Assembly (NCBI RefSeq): GCF_014202505.1
Contig: NZ_JACHGW010000011.1
Location: 1 to 49,435 of the forward strand
Origin: Armatimonas rosea
GTDB taxonomy: Bacteria > Armatimonadota > Armatimonadia > Armatimonadales > Armatimonadaceae
Direction: 5' to 3'
DNA: 49,435 nt
Position numbers and translations under genes: made by a program. How positions within the stretch are numbered: the first letter of the stretch is position 1; each line of letters starts with the position of its first letter. Shown one piece after another: positions 15,218 to 26,364 of the stretch. The notes below the pieces were generated by a model. That model was not told where the DNA came from and did not search any database. It saw nothing but the letters and a program-made list of their open reading frames with translations.

Positions 15218-16360
15218 CTACTTTTTCCTCTGCTGTCGCTTACGGTCGCTATTTTTAAGGGCTTTGTCCAGGGCTTTATTCGTGCTTCCTAGGACTTTAA
15301 AGAGCCGCCCAATACCCACAAGCCCCTTGTCCAAGAGCCACGTGAGAGGGCTAAAGAGTACCGTGACTCCCTTACCAACGCCTTGGCCGGTCCGGGCAGC
15401 ACTCCCAAGGGCACGGTCCATGGGGCGCTGTATCGCACTGCTCAGGCGCTCCAGGAGCGTGAAGAACTGGCTCAGCCATGCGGGGCGCCGAATCTTTGTG
15501 GCGATCTTAAGGATCACAAAGGTGAGTGCGATCGAGAGGGCGCTAAAGACCCACGGAGTGGTCTCGGCAATCCGGGTTGCCACCGCGAGATTGGAGGGGG
15601 CCAGCAGGCACAGGAGGAGCATCCGTAGAAAGTGCACCAGGAACGCCACTGCCATCCCCACGGTCACCTGGAGGAAGATGCGGCGGGCGGGAAGGGTGCG
15701 TGCGAGCCCGTAGGCCCAGAAAAAGAGCAGAGCGGCAAACACCCCCTGGGCACCAAAGAGCTCAAAGCTCATGGGAACGCTGACTCCCTTGACAAGGAGC
15801 CGGTCGCCCGCGAGGAGGGGAGAGAAGCCAATCCGGTTGAGCACCGACGTGATGAGGCTCAGGTAGATCTTGAGGGACTGCTGGTTGACCACCCCGACTG
15901 CGGTCTCGGGGAGCCAGGGAACCACCAGGAGCAGGTAGGCGATCGGGCCAGGGATCGCCTTGAGCATCCGGCGTCCGTAGGTTCGGACAAACACGCCCAG
16001 GAGCATGAGGACAAGCCCCAAGATCCCGACCAGTGCGAGCCGAGAGAAGTGCGCGAAAAAGTACAGGAGGCAGCCCACGACAAGAAGGCCGACATTGCCC
16101 TCCGATGTCCGTTTGTGCGAGTAGCGCTCGTTGCGCTTCAGGTTCGCCCAGAGTGTGGCCAGCCGCGCACGGCTTCCCCAGAGGGCGAAGGGAAAGCCAA
16201 GCAGCACGAGGGGCTGTGGCGCGGTGACCTGGTACTCCAGGAACCAGTAGTCCTTCATCCACTGGAACGGGATGATCCAGGCCGTGGCATAGACCAGCAG
16301 AAGGATTACCCAGTGGCGCTCTTGCAGAAGAAAGGGACCAAGCCTTGTGAGACGCTGCAT
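15218..16360 (-). CDS. Exosortase-like membrane protein without catalytic Cys, second triad
   Basis: A 380-aa polytopic membrane protein with about eight membrane segments between 18 and 290, plus a basic C-terminal tail of about 90 residues ending in KRQQRKK. The topology and the segment order G-x(5)-V-x(3)-FELFGAQG (about 192-206), then LVHFLRMLLL (R246), match the exosortase/archaeosortase fold. Where active enzymes have CSG-x(2)-S, this protein has FGAQG, so F202 stands in the place of Cys. The third catalytic position (His) is also missing: the segment reads AETTPW. The conserved Arg is kept. It is probably not a peptidase, and a structural or binding role is possible. The downstream EpsI-like gene starts 2 bp after its stop, and the gene abuts the first-triad lipoprotein. 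Confidence 0.75.
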   Translation of the reverse strand: MQRLTRLGPFLLQERHWVILLLVYATAWIIPFQWMKDYWFLEYQVTAPQPLVLLGFPFALWGSRARLATLWANLKRNERYSHKRTSEGNVGLLVVGCLLYFFAHFSRLALVGILGLVLMLLGVFVRTYGRRMLKAIPGPIAYLLLVVPWLPETAVGVVNQQSLKIYLSLITSVLNRIGFSPLLAGDRLLVKGVSVPMSFELFGAQGVFAALLFFWAYGLARTLPARRIFLQVTVGMAVAFLVHFLRMLLLCLLAPSNLAVATRIAETTPWVFSALSIALTFVILKIATKIRRPAWLSQFFTLLERLSSAIQRPMDRALGSAARTGQGVGKGVTVLFSPLTWLLDKGLVGIGRLFKVLGSTNKALDKALKNSDRKRQQRKK

Positions 16361-17059
16361 CTACTTTCCCTGCACCATGTACTGCTCCAGCACCTCCGCA
16401 GCGGGCTTCCCACCGTCGGCATACTGGCGGCTGACCAGGCCAATATCTTTGGAGAGCCACCGAACACTAGGGAAATGCAGGGCTTTCTCTCCGGGTCGCT
16501 CTAGGGTAATCACGGAGTCGAGGCGGTAGGCCTGGAAGCGCCCCTTGCGTGTCGTCAGGGTCTCAGGCGAGGAGATTCGACTAAACCCGGTCGCCGGATA
16601 TCTCTTGTTTTGGAAGACCACATTGCCCCGCCAGGTCAGCTCCGAGCCCTCATCCAGACGCGGCTTAAGAATAGGCAGGGGGGGATCCAAGACAAGAAGC
16701 TCGGGCTTTTTCTCCCCATAGGCGAGCAAGTAGAGCCCCTTTTCGTCGTTGCGGTAGACCTCCTGCCGCCAGAGAGCGCCGTCCCGTAGGTACTGGACAT
16801 ACATGCCTGTCGCTGCTCCCACCTGCTTGGCACCCGCGACAAGGATCTTGTGTCGGTGGTGGTTCCCATCGCTCACCGCATCCATCTCCCAGTAGTTACC
16901 AGGGGCCAAGGGGAAGACCTGCGTGCTGGTCACGGTAGATGTCGGAGGGGTGTAGTCCTTCAAGAAGTCGCTGTCCTCACCGCCGGTCGAGATCTTGGGA
17001 GCACACCCGAGTAAGGGAGCGATACAGAGGGCTGCTAGGCACCGAGAAAGGAGTCTCAC
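16361..17059 (-). CDS. Lipoprotein of the first exosortase-like triad
   Basis: A 232-aa predicted lipoprotein. The signal peptide has lipobox PLLGC (Cys19), followed by a short linker and a domain starting near FPLAPGNYWEM. It has the same landmarks as the lipoprotein at 13813-14553 (PLPIL, then L-x-W-R-G; G-x-F-x-A-YR-x-D; VRWLSKDIGLV), so the two are distant paralogues. There is no match I can name. It overlaps the EpsI-like gene by 4 bp and ends directly before the second exosortase-like gene, so the two triads are joined end to end. Confidence 0.68.
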   Translation of the reverse strand: MRLLSRCLAALCIAPLLGCAPKISTGGEDSDFLKDYTPPTSTVTSTQVFPLAPGNYWEMDAVSDGNHHRHKILVAGAKQVGAATGMYVQYLRDGALWRQEVYRNDEKGLYLLAYGEKKPELLVLDPPLPILKPRLDEGSELTWRGNVVFQNKRYPATGFSRISSPETLTTRKGRFQAYRLDSVITLERPGEKALHFPSVRWLSKDIGLVSRQYADGGKPAAEVLEQYMVQGK

Positions 17060-17697
17060 TTGCCCCCCTTTGTGTTTTGCTCGTAGAGGCTACGGGCGAT
17101 CAGGTCAAGGTTTCGTCGCGCCTGTACCCCGTTCTTGTCGTTTGCTGCGATTCTGCAGTAGAGGCGGACCAGGCACACGGGCTCCGTCCGCACCACACTG
17201 GACCACCCCAGGTTGAGCCGGTCGAGGACTCCTTGGCGAAGGCCACGCTCGCCAAAGAGGCTGGTCTGTCCGCTCGGGGTCTGGAGCCAGGCGTAGCAGA
17301 GGACCCAAAACTTTTGATTGGGGACTTTTAGCACCCAGGCCCGGATAGGCTTATCGGGGCCGAACAGAGGGATGCTCCGCTGTGCGGAGATCTGGAGCAG
17401 GGAGAACATGTCCGGCTCACGGTAGGCCTCAAAGGAGCGTGGGGCGATCAGCTGGCAGGTGACATGCTCGTCCAAGGGGCTCTGGTAATCGACACCATGG
17501 GCCTTGGGTAGGGCGAGGCTGAGTAAGAACTCTTGAGGCAGGGGCGTGTCTATCGCCTCCCAATTCCCCGCGGTCAGGGGCGGTGTGAGGAGCCAGTCCG
17601 CGTTTCGTCCCTGGCGGATCACGAGAAACACAGCGGCTGCGGCAAAGACAGCAAGGCAGACCCCAAGCTGCTTGATGCGTTGCGGATCGATGGTCAT
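17056..17697 (-). CDS. Degenerate EpsI-like protein, first triad
   Basis: A 213-aa protein with one N-terminal membrane anchor (about 11-27) and a domain aligned along its length with the EpsI protein at 14550-15215: W-x(2-4)-I/P at the start, a central SFEAYREPDMF versus PFENFHDPTVC, then PIRAWVLK versus PVRAMIFR. At the motif, H becomes R93 and C becomes F98 while P95 is kept. If the His and Cys are functional in EpsI, this copy has lost activity. It overlaps by 4 bp the exosortase-like gene upstream and the lipoprotein gene downstream. Homology is inferred from position, topology and the motif region, and overall similarity is low. Confidence 0.6.
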   Translation of the reverse strand: MTIDPQRIKQLGVCLAVFAAAAVFLVIRQGRNADWLLTPPLTAGNWEAIDTPLPQEFLLSLALPKAHGVDYQSPLDEHVTCQLIAPRSFEAYREPDMFSLLQISAQRSIPLFGPDKPIRAWVLKVPNQKFWVLCYAWLQTPSGQTSLFGERGLRQGVLDRLNLGWSSVVRTEPVCLVRLYCRIAANDKNGVQARRNLDLIARSLYEQNTKGGK

Positions 17698-18632
17698 GCG
17701 TCTACCTCAGGCTGAACCTTGTTGCGTGGCGAGAGAAGTCGCCGTGTAAAGAACCAGGTTAGCCCCCAGATCAGGAGAATGGCAGGGAGCGCGGGAATCT
17801 TAACACAGATCTCGGCGACAGAGCGATTGCCATTTGCGATTAGTCCTAGGGTCAAGAGGCGCAGGAGGCTCACGACACAGGAGACAAATCCGGCAATAAT
17901 CAGAGCAACCAGCCCGCGCCCAAAGGAGCTTCGACGCCAGATGACATAGGCGAGTGTGCCCACGACCGCAAAGAAAAACGTTCCCAAGCCACTGAGCGAG
18001 GGGGTCACTTGCAGCGTATAGCCCGACCCCTGCATGGTCACGTCGGTGAAGAGGACGCGGTTCTTGGTCGCCAGGAGCTCTAGCGCTCCCCCGAGCATCG
18101 CGGCCCCGGTCATCTGGAAACGGAGGGTCAGGTTTTGTAGGAGCCCCGACGGGAAGGGCACCATCAAGAAGAGAAAGAGCAGCGGAGAGAGAACGACGCG
18201 CAATAGAAAGGGACCGGCGAGTGCGTAGCACCCACCGCAGACCATCAAGCAGAGGCAGAACATGCTGACCGCCGGGATGCTTGCAACCAGGCCAAAGAGG
18301 AGCCCGAGCCCCCCAAGGAGCACCAAGACTAAGTTGCCACTGCGCCGGGGATCTCTCGGGTCGGGGAAGAGCTCGACGAGCTCGGCAGCGGTCTCCCGCC
18401 ACTCGGAGCGTCGGGACCAGCAGAGGAACGCAACCACGAGGGGAATCCATGCCTGGAAAATGACCTGGGAGTTTGGGGCTAGCCAGACGGGAACCGTAAG
18501 TCGAAAGGGAGCCCAGAGCAAGACGATTCCTGGTAGTAACACCCAGAGCCAGGTGAGAGGGAACGGTTGGACCTTCCCTGGTGTTGCAATCCCGTTTTTA
18601 GTCACAATAGTAGATATGTTACCATAGCGCAC
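17694..18632 (-). CDS. Exosortase-like membrane protein without catalytic Cys, first triad
   Basis: A 312-aa polytopic membrane protein with about eight hydrophobic segments. The exosortase core is recognisable: TLQVTPSLSGLGTFFF (about 206-220) aligns with the CSGL motif but has L213 in place of Cys, while the following SGL is kept. The Arg segment is VVSLLRLLTLG (R258). The expected His region reads VKIPALPA, without His. It is therefore unlikely to cleave or transfer peptides. Start: GTG at 18632, with GGGGAG upstream. The window's active-looking exosortase (19688-21394) is a separate, divergent gene, so loss of the Cys here is not simple decay of the only copy. Confidence 0.72.
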   Translation of the reverse strand: MRYGNISTIVTKNGIATPGKVQPFPLTWLWVLLPGIVLLWAPFRLTVPVWLAPNSQVIFQAWIPLVVAFLCWSRRSEWRETAAELVELFPDPRDPRRSGNLVLVLLGGLGLLFGLVASIPAVSMFCLCLMVCGGCYALAGPFLLRVVLSPLLFLFLMVPFPSGLLQNLTLRFQMTGAAMLGGALELLATKNRVLFTDVTMQGSGYTLQVTPSLSGLGTFFFAVVGTLAYVIWRRSSFGRGLVALIIAGFVSCVVSLLRLLTLGLIANGNRSVAEICVKIPALPAILLIWGLTWFFTRRLLSPRNKVQPEVDA

Positions 18633-18653
18633 CGGGTTCGCTCCCCACTAAGC

Positions 18654-18844
18654 TTAGTGCTTGTTGGCAATTCGGGCGGCGAGCGCAAAGAGCCCCGCTA
18701 GCCCTGCGAGGCAAAAACCGATCGCCCCTCCGAAGTACTCCGGAGCACCCAGGTAGCGTGAGATTGCGGCTCCTAGCGCCCCCATGACAACGGCGAGCAA
18801 GATGCCACCCATAAATGTCTTCCACCAGTACGGTCGCTGAGATT

Positions 18845-18848
<4 letters not shown>
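18654..18848 (-). CDS. Small two-helix membrane protein
   Basis: A 64-aa protein with two hydrophobic helices (about 11-28 and 38-57), separated by RYLGAPEYFGG, with basic residues at both ends. No known family. It overlaps the TM-TPR gene upstream by 4 bp (ATGA) and lies 21 bp before the first exosortase-like gene. Its position suggests an accessory of the membrane complex, but nothing in the sequence shows a function. Confidence 0.6.
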
Positions 18849-22005
<3,157 letters not shown>

Positions 22006-22010
22006 CTTGA

Positions 22011-22039
22011 TTGACACCGAGAGAGTGATCGGCTACACT
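22011..22039 (+). promoter_or_regulatory. Promoter of the XRE-cupin regulator
   Basis: Consensus TTGACA (22011-22016), 17-bp spacer, TACACT (22034-22039). The ATG at 22050 follows after 10 bases and there is no Shine-Dalgarno sequence, so the leader is at most a few bases long. Confidence 0.75.
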
Positions 22040-22049
22040 GGCCGGGTAT

Positions 22050-22631
22050 ATGGACCCACAGACGCTCGGTGCTCGAATCCAGCGCATTCGACAGCGCCAA
22101 AACTTCTCCGTTCGTGATCTCGCGGAGAAAGCCGGAGTTAATAAGAACACGATCCTTCGTCTGGAGAAAGGCCTGACCCCCTCCTACGCGACGCTCAACC
22201 GGGTGTGTGAGGCGCTGGGGGTGCATGTCGCCCAGCTGACCCAGCCGGAGCCGGAAGAGGAGCAGACAATCGCGCTCCATGCACGGGCCGAGGAGGGACG
22301 GGAGCCGCTGGCCGCCGATGAGTCGGTACTCCTCTCCGCGCTGAAGTGCCGCCTCCCCGGTGGCCGGATCAACGCGGCGATCATGGAGCTCTACGGAGAG
22401 AGCGAGTCGATCACACACCCAGGTGAGGAGCTGGTCTTCTGCCTGCGTGGCTCGGCGCGGGTGACAGTCGCGGGGCGCACGTACGAGCTCGGTGAGGGCG
22501 ATGCCGCGACGTTCTGGAGCGCGGAGCGGCACTCCTACGGCCCTGCGGAGGACGCCACGGAAGAGCAGCTCCCGGTGATTTTACTGATGGCTTGGGTCGA
22601 TGCCCGTGAGGGTGAGACGACCCGGCCCTGA
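22050..22631 (+). CDS. XRE-family regulator with cupin sensor domain
   Basis: A 193-aa protein. The N-terminal helix-turn-helix (about 6-62) has SVRDLAEKAGVNKNTILRLE as recognition region, and a C-terminal cupin beta-barrel (about 90-180) contains THPGEELVFCLRG and ELGEGDAATF. In this family the cupin binds a small ligand that changes DNA binding, usually controlling amino-acid, polyamine or sugar genes next to it. The only gene following in the same direction is the thioredoxin-like protein 15 bp downstream, probably its cotranscribed neighbour. The strong promoter upstream overlaps the purN end. Confidence 0.88.
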   Translation: MDPQTLGARIQRIRQRQNFSVRDLAEKAGVNKNTILRLEKGLTPSYATLNRVCEALGVHVAQLTQPEPEEEQTIALHARAEEGREPLAADESVLLSALKCRLPGGRINAAIMELYGESESITHPGEELVFCLRGSARVTVAGRTYELGEGDAATFWSAERHSYGPAEDATEEQLPVILLMAWVDAREGETTRP

Positions 22632-22646
22632 GAGGAAAATAGCAAT

Positions 22647-23954
22647 ATGGCACTACTTCAAGCACTCTTGCTGCCCATCGCACTGATGGCACAACAACAA
22701 GGCCAGCGGGTTCCCCCCGTGGCACAGGCACAGCTCACCCAGCAGCTCGATGGCGCAAGGGCACTCGGCTACTACCCGATCCGCGCCGAGCTCACGGAGA
22801 CCAAGTCTGCTGGCGTCACCAAGGAGCCGACCTACGCCGGGAAGCCACGCTACACCGTGATCAAGCTGGGCAGCGGCCCCAAGGCAGACCATGTGGCGGT
22901 TGTCGATGAGCCTGCAGGCGGGGAGTTTAAGATCTACTTCGATGCCAATGGCAACGGCGACCTCACCGACGATGGCGATGGCAAGTGGGTGAAGAAAAAC
23001 GAGGCACAGGGCCGGACGGTCTATGGGGTCAATAGCTTTGTCGCCAAGGTCTCCTACGCGGGGCGAAACAATCAAGAAACTACCGCAGACTATGGGCTGG
23101 GACTCTACCGGATTGTCTCGGCTACCCCTCAGAACTATCTTCTCTACTACCGCGAGACCGCTCGGGTTGGGGAGCTCAAGGTGGGGGACAAGACCTACAA
23201 AGTGACCCTAGCAGAGAACGATGCCGACGCGCTCTACAACAAGCGCATCAACGACGACGGCAAGCCGGTGAACAACCGCGGGGAGCTCCTACCAGATACC
23301 ACGAAGCAAAACGATGTCTGGCTCGTGCTTGAGGGCGAGGATAAGAAAAAACAGCGCGTCGATGCACGTGCCCCGTTTTTGCTGGATGGCAAGGTCTACG
23401 AGGCGCGCCTCGGGGCCAATGGGGAGCGTCTCTCGCTGGTCGCCTCCGAGCGAAAGCCCAAAAAACTTCCCGTTGCCGCGGAGCGCAAGCCGCTGCTGGC
23501 AGTCGGAACGCCCGCCCCCGACTTCACGGTCATGACCCTGGAAGGGAAGCCCATCAAGCTCTCCGATCTGCGTGGCAAGACGGTCGTGATGGACTTCTGG
23601 GCGACCTGGTGTGGCCCGTGCATGCAGACCATGCCCCATATCGAGAAGACCTGGCAGAAAGTTAAGGGCCGCAACGATATCACGGTTCTTGGGGTCTGTG
23701 TCTGGGACGATAAAGCTGCCTATGACAAGTGGGTGCCGGAGAACAAGGCAAAGTTTAGCTTCCCGCTGGTCTTTGATCCCGCCGCCAAGGACAACGCGAG
23801 CTCGATTGCGAGCAAGCTCTACAATGTCAGTGGCATCCCAACCACCTACATCATCGACAAAGACGGCAAGATCGCCGCGAGCTTTGTGGGCTCCAAGGAC
23901 ATCCCTGAGGGTGTCGAGCCCGCGCTGAAGAAGCTCGGTGTGTCGCTCGACTAG
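22647..23954 (+). CDS. Exported TlpA-like thioredoxin protein with an EF-hand-like loop
   Basis: A 435-aa protein. A short hydrophobic N-terminus (about 1-16) is probably a signal peptide. The N-terminal half (about 30-270) is unrecognised and contains an Asp/Asn-rich loop (DANGNGDLTDDGDG, about 99-112) that resembles a calcium-binding EF-hand or dockerin loop. The C-terminal thioredoxin domain (about 288-435) has WCGPC (C322, C325) and the cis-Pro segment GIPTT. The TlpA/ResA group reduces disulfides outside the cytoplasm. GAGGAAA is a good ribosome site at 22632-22638. A strong terminator follows directly. Confidence 0.85.
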   Translation: MALLQALLLPIALMAQQQGQRVPPVAQAQLTQQLDGARALGYYPIRAELTETKSAGVTKEPTYAGKPRYTVIKLGSGPKADHVAVVDEPAGGEFKIYFDANGNGDLTDDGDGKWVKKNEAQGRTVYGVNSFVAKVSYAGRNNQETTADYGLGLYRIVSATPQNYLLYYRETARVGELKVGDKTYKVTLAENDADALYNKRINDDGKPVNNRGELLPDTTKQNDVWLVLEGEDKKKQRVDARAPFLLDGKVYEARLGANGERLSLVASERKPKKLPVAAERKPLLAVGTPAPDFTVMTLEGKPIKLSDLRGKTVVMDFWATWCGPCMQTMPHIEKTWQKVKGRNDITVLGVCVWDDKAAYDKWVPENKAKFSFPLVFDPAAKDNASSIASKLYNVSGIPTTYIIDKDGKIAASFVGSKDIPEGVEPALKKLGVSLD

Positions 23955-23961
23955 GACAAAA

Positions 23962-24001
23962 GAAAACGGCCCCAGGAGCACCGCTCCTGGGGCCGTTTTT
24001 C
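23962..24001. terminator. Bidirectional terminator between convergent genes
   Basis: A 14-bp perfect stem (ACGGCCCCAGGAGC / GCTCCTGGGGCCGT) with loop ACC. T-runs lie on both sides: TTTTT on the plus strand and TTTTCTTTT on the minus strand. It serves the thioredoxin gene and the convergent metzincin-like gene. Confidence 0.93.
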
Positions 24002-25056
24002 TATCTCAGCCGAACCCCGCACGAGAGGGTCTGCACGGTGGTCTTGCCGCTACTCATCGCGCGGCTGACCGGCACCTTGCGCCCGTCGTAGATGCTGGAG
24101 TAGAGGTTCATCATGGTGTTGATGTCCCGCACCGTGATGGTCAGCGAGTCCTCCCCAACAATGGCGTGCATGATGTCCGCAGGATCGTCGCTGTGGCCCT
24201 GGACGCCGCCGCCGTTGATGCCGAGGGCGTGTCCGAACTCATGGGCCGCAAGCGCCGTGAACCCGAGCCGGTTGGTATTCGAGTTCAGCACGGGAACCTT
24301 GGTGGGGTCGAAGGTAATGACGGCCTTCAGGAGGGGCTTTGGCAGACTCAGCGCCGATGCGGTCGTGGTGGTCTGGGCGAGAAAGCCACTGGCATCGCCC
24401 ATCTGTAGGACGATGGTCGCATCCGCTTCCTGGGTAACCACGGTGTAGGTGATCCCACTGCCCAAGGCGTTCATCCAGCGGTCGATTCCGTCAAGCATCG
24501 CCGCTTTGTAGTCGCTGGCGACACTGGCGGCGAAGAAAACCTTCAGCGGGAGCTTGTCGGCGGGCCAGAAGAAAGCGTCGATCTGGTTGTAGTTGGGGGT
24601 GAGCTGCCCAGTGCGCACTCCTGCCGGCCCGTAGAGCGCGGTCACGGTGTCGCCGTTGGCGAGCTCACTGGGCAGCGTGCTGATTGTCGCATTCGTGCTG
24701 AAGTTTGTCCCATTGCGCTGCCAGGCAACAAAGGCCTTGTCGCCGTAGCTCGCGGGAGCACTGAGGAGGTTTGACCCGACGAGCGCTGTGGTAACGGTCC
24801 GTGGGGTTCCTGGCACGAAACTACTGCTGGTCCCATTGACTCCCAGGGCCACACTCCCACGGGAGCCGGTCACCGTGAGCTGGAAGCTACGGGTCGGGAC
24901 CGGAGAGGGCGTGGGCGAGGCGACAGGAGCAGGTGTCGGGGTCGCCGTCGGGGCGGGTGTCGGGGTTGCGGAGCTGCCCGCGCTCCCGCCTCCACAGCCC
25001 ACGAGAGCGACAGTGAGCGCAGAAAAAACAACAAGTAAGGGTAGATAGGGACGCAT
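24001..25056 (-). CDS. Metzincin-like zinc metalloprotease lipoprotein
   Basis: A 351-aa protein. A signal peptide with lipobox LVGCG is followed by a Pro/Thr/Ala-rich linker (about 25-60), a beta-rich part (about 60-165) and a metalloprotease part. The zinc motif is HEFGHALGINGG, then QGHSDD: HExxHxxG is present, but the third His comes nine residues after the Gly instead of three as in matrixins. It is followed by a Met (DIMHA) that could be the Met-turn. It is probably anchored outside the cytoplasm and acts on surface or extracellular proteins. The ATG at 25056 is chosen because GGAG lies 6 bases before it; the upstream ATG at 25068 lacks a ribosome site. Confidence 0.78.
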   Translation of the reverse strand: MRPYLPLLVVFSALTVALVGCGGGSAGSSATPTPAPTATPTPAPVASPTPSPVPTRSFQLTVTGSRGSVALGVNGTSSSFVPGTPRTVTTALVGSNLLSAPASYGDKAFVAWQRNGTNFSTNATISTLPSELANGDTVTALYGPAGVRTGQLTPNYNQIDAFFWPADKLPLKVFFAASVASDYKAAMLDGIDRWMNALGSGITYTVVTQEADATIVLQMGDASGFLAQTTTTASALSLPKPLLKAVITFDPTKVPVLNSNTNRLGFTALAAHEFGHALGINGGGVQGHSDDPADIMHAIVGEDSLTITVRDINTMMNLYSSIYDGRKVPVSRAMSSGKTTVQTLSCGVRLR

Positions 25057-25147
25057 AGGGTTCTCCATGGAATTGACAGGTTCAGGCCTCTCGTAATTGT
25101 ATTATGCCGCTTTTGCCCCGTTTTCCTAGACCTAGATAGGTGCATTC

Positions 25148-26329
25148 CTAAAGGCTGGCACGGCCCTCCCAGAGGTCTTGGGCAATTGTCGCGATCTGGG
25201 CTATCTGCTCGGGAGCGGCGAGCAAGACACTTTGTTTGATCCAGCACCCCTCTTTCCTACTGACTCGCTCCATCACGGGGCAGCGCTCGCGGTGGGTCTC
25301 GGGGGAGGCATAGCCGGCGGCACTCGCGCTCCAGGGGCCAAAGCGTCTTTCGGCAAAGACCGGCCAGTCGTAGAGCGGGGCGGTGTAGCCAGGCTGCACG
25401 GGGACACCGGCTGCGTTCATCGCCGCCACGAAGTTTGCGCGTGGCACGCCCCAGGCGGATTCGTCGTAGCGGAAGCAGTAGAGATGGTAGCCATTGGTAT
25501 CGCAGCCAAGCTCCGTACGAGGGAGGGGACGAATACCTGGGATCTCTGCCAAGAGAGAGTCGAGGAGCTTTCCGTTGGAGTCCCGTTGGGCGGCCTGCTC
25601 CGGGAGGCGGGTGAGCTGTGCGCGCAGGAGAGCGGCCTGGAGCTCGGTCATGCGGTAGTTGCTGCCCAGGATCTGACCCTCCGAGCCCCGTCCCCAGTCC
25701 GACTGGGACCGAACCCGCCGGTAGAGGGGCTCGTCGTTGGTCACCACGATCCCCCCCTCGCCGCAGTTGAGGTTCTTGCTCGCCTGGAACGAGAAGCACC
25801 CGACGTCCCCGAGCCCCCCGACTTTACGGCCACGGTAGACACTGCCATGGGCATGGGACGCGTCTTCGACGAGCGCGAAGCCGTGCTGCTTGGCGATCTC
25901 CGAGAGAGCATTCATTTCGGCGGGCATCCCCCCTAGGTGCACGGCGATTATGGCCTTTGTTCGCGGTGTGATCGCCTCCACCACGCGCGCCGGGTCGAGG
26001 CAGAACGAGTCGGGGTGGATATCGACAAAGACCGGAACCGCGTTGCACTGCACCACCGCGCCGACGGTTGCCACAAACGTATAGGGGGGGACGATCACTT
26101 CGTCGCCCGCAGCGATCCCCAGCGCGAGGAGAGCGAGCTTGAGCGCGGTCGTCCCACAGGGGGTCGCGACGCCGTAGCGGCACTCTTGGTAGGCGGCAAA
26201 CTCCGTCTCGAACTGCTCCGCCTCGGTGCCGGTTAGCCGGCCCCAGTTGCCACTGCGGAGCACACGGAGCACGGCCTCTTCTTCGGGCGCACCAAAGATC
26301 GGCCACTCGGGCCAGGTAATGGGGTTCAT
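25148..26329 (-). CDS. DegT/DnrJ/EryC1/StrS-family PLP aminotransferase
   Basis: A 393-aa fold-type I PLP enzyme of the sugar-aminotransferase family. Motifs: PCGTTALKLAL (phosphate binding), D156 in VEDASHAHG, and the PLP Lys185 in FSFQASKNLNCGEGG. Such enzymes aminate keto-sugars, scyllo-inosose or related substrates, or make AHBA. The substrate cannot be set from sequence, although the N-terminal WPIFG segment is typical of the inosose/AHBA branch. It has no sugar-nucleotide neighbours. It lies downstream of the GGDEF-EAL gene on the same strand with a 35-bp gap. Confidence 0.88.
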   Translation of the reverse strand: MNPITWPEWPIFGAPEEEAVLRVLRSGNWGRLTGTEAEQFETEFAAYQECRYGVATPCGTTALKLALLALGIAAGDEVIVPPYTFVATVGAVVQCNAVPVFVDIHPDSFCLDPARVVEAITPRTKAIIAVHLGGMPAEMNALSEIAKQHGFALVEDASHAHGSVYRGRKVGGLGDVGCFSFQASKNLNCGEGGIVVTNDEPLYRRVRSQSDWGRGSEGQILGSNYRMTELQAALLRAQLTRLPEQAAQRDSNGKLLDSLLAEIPGIRPLPRTELGCDTNGYHLYCFRYDESAWGVPRANFVAAMNAAGVPVQPGYTAPLYDWPVFAERRFGPWSASAAGYASPETHRERCPVMERVSRKEGCWIKQSVLLAAPEQIAQIATIAQDLWEGRASL

Positions 26330-26364
26330 GGCGCTCAGTTCGCCAAGTGTTACGCAAAAACCTC

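Noticed and set aside
25148-26329. The DegT-type aminotransferase as part of the PKS-NRPS pathway
   Set aside because: It is more than 5 kb away beyond divergent and unrelated genes, and no nucleotide-sugar genes are present.
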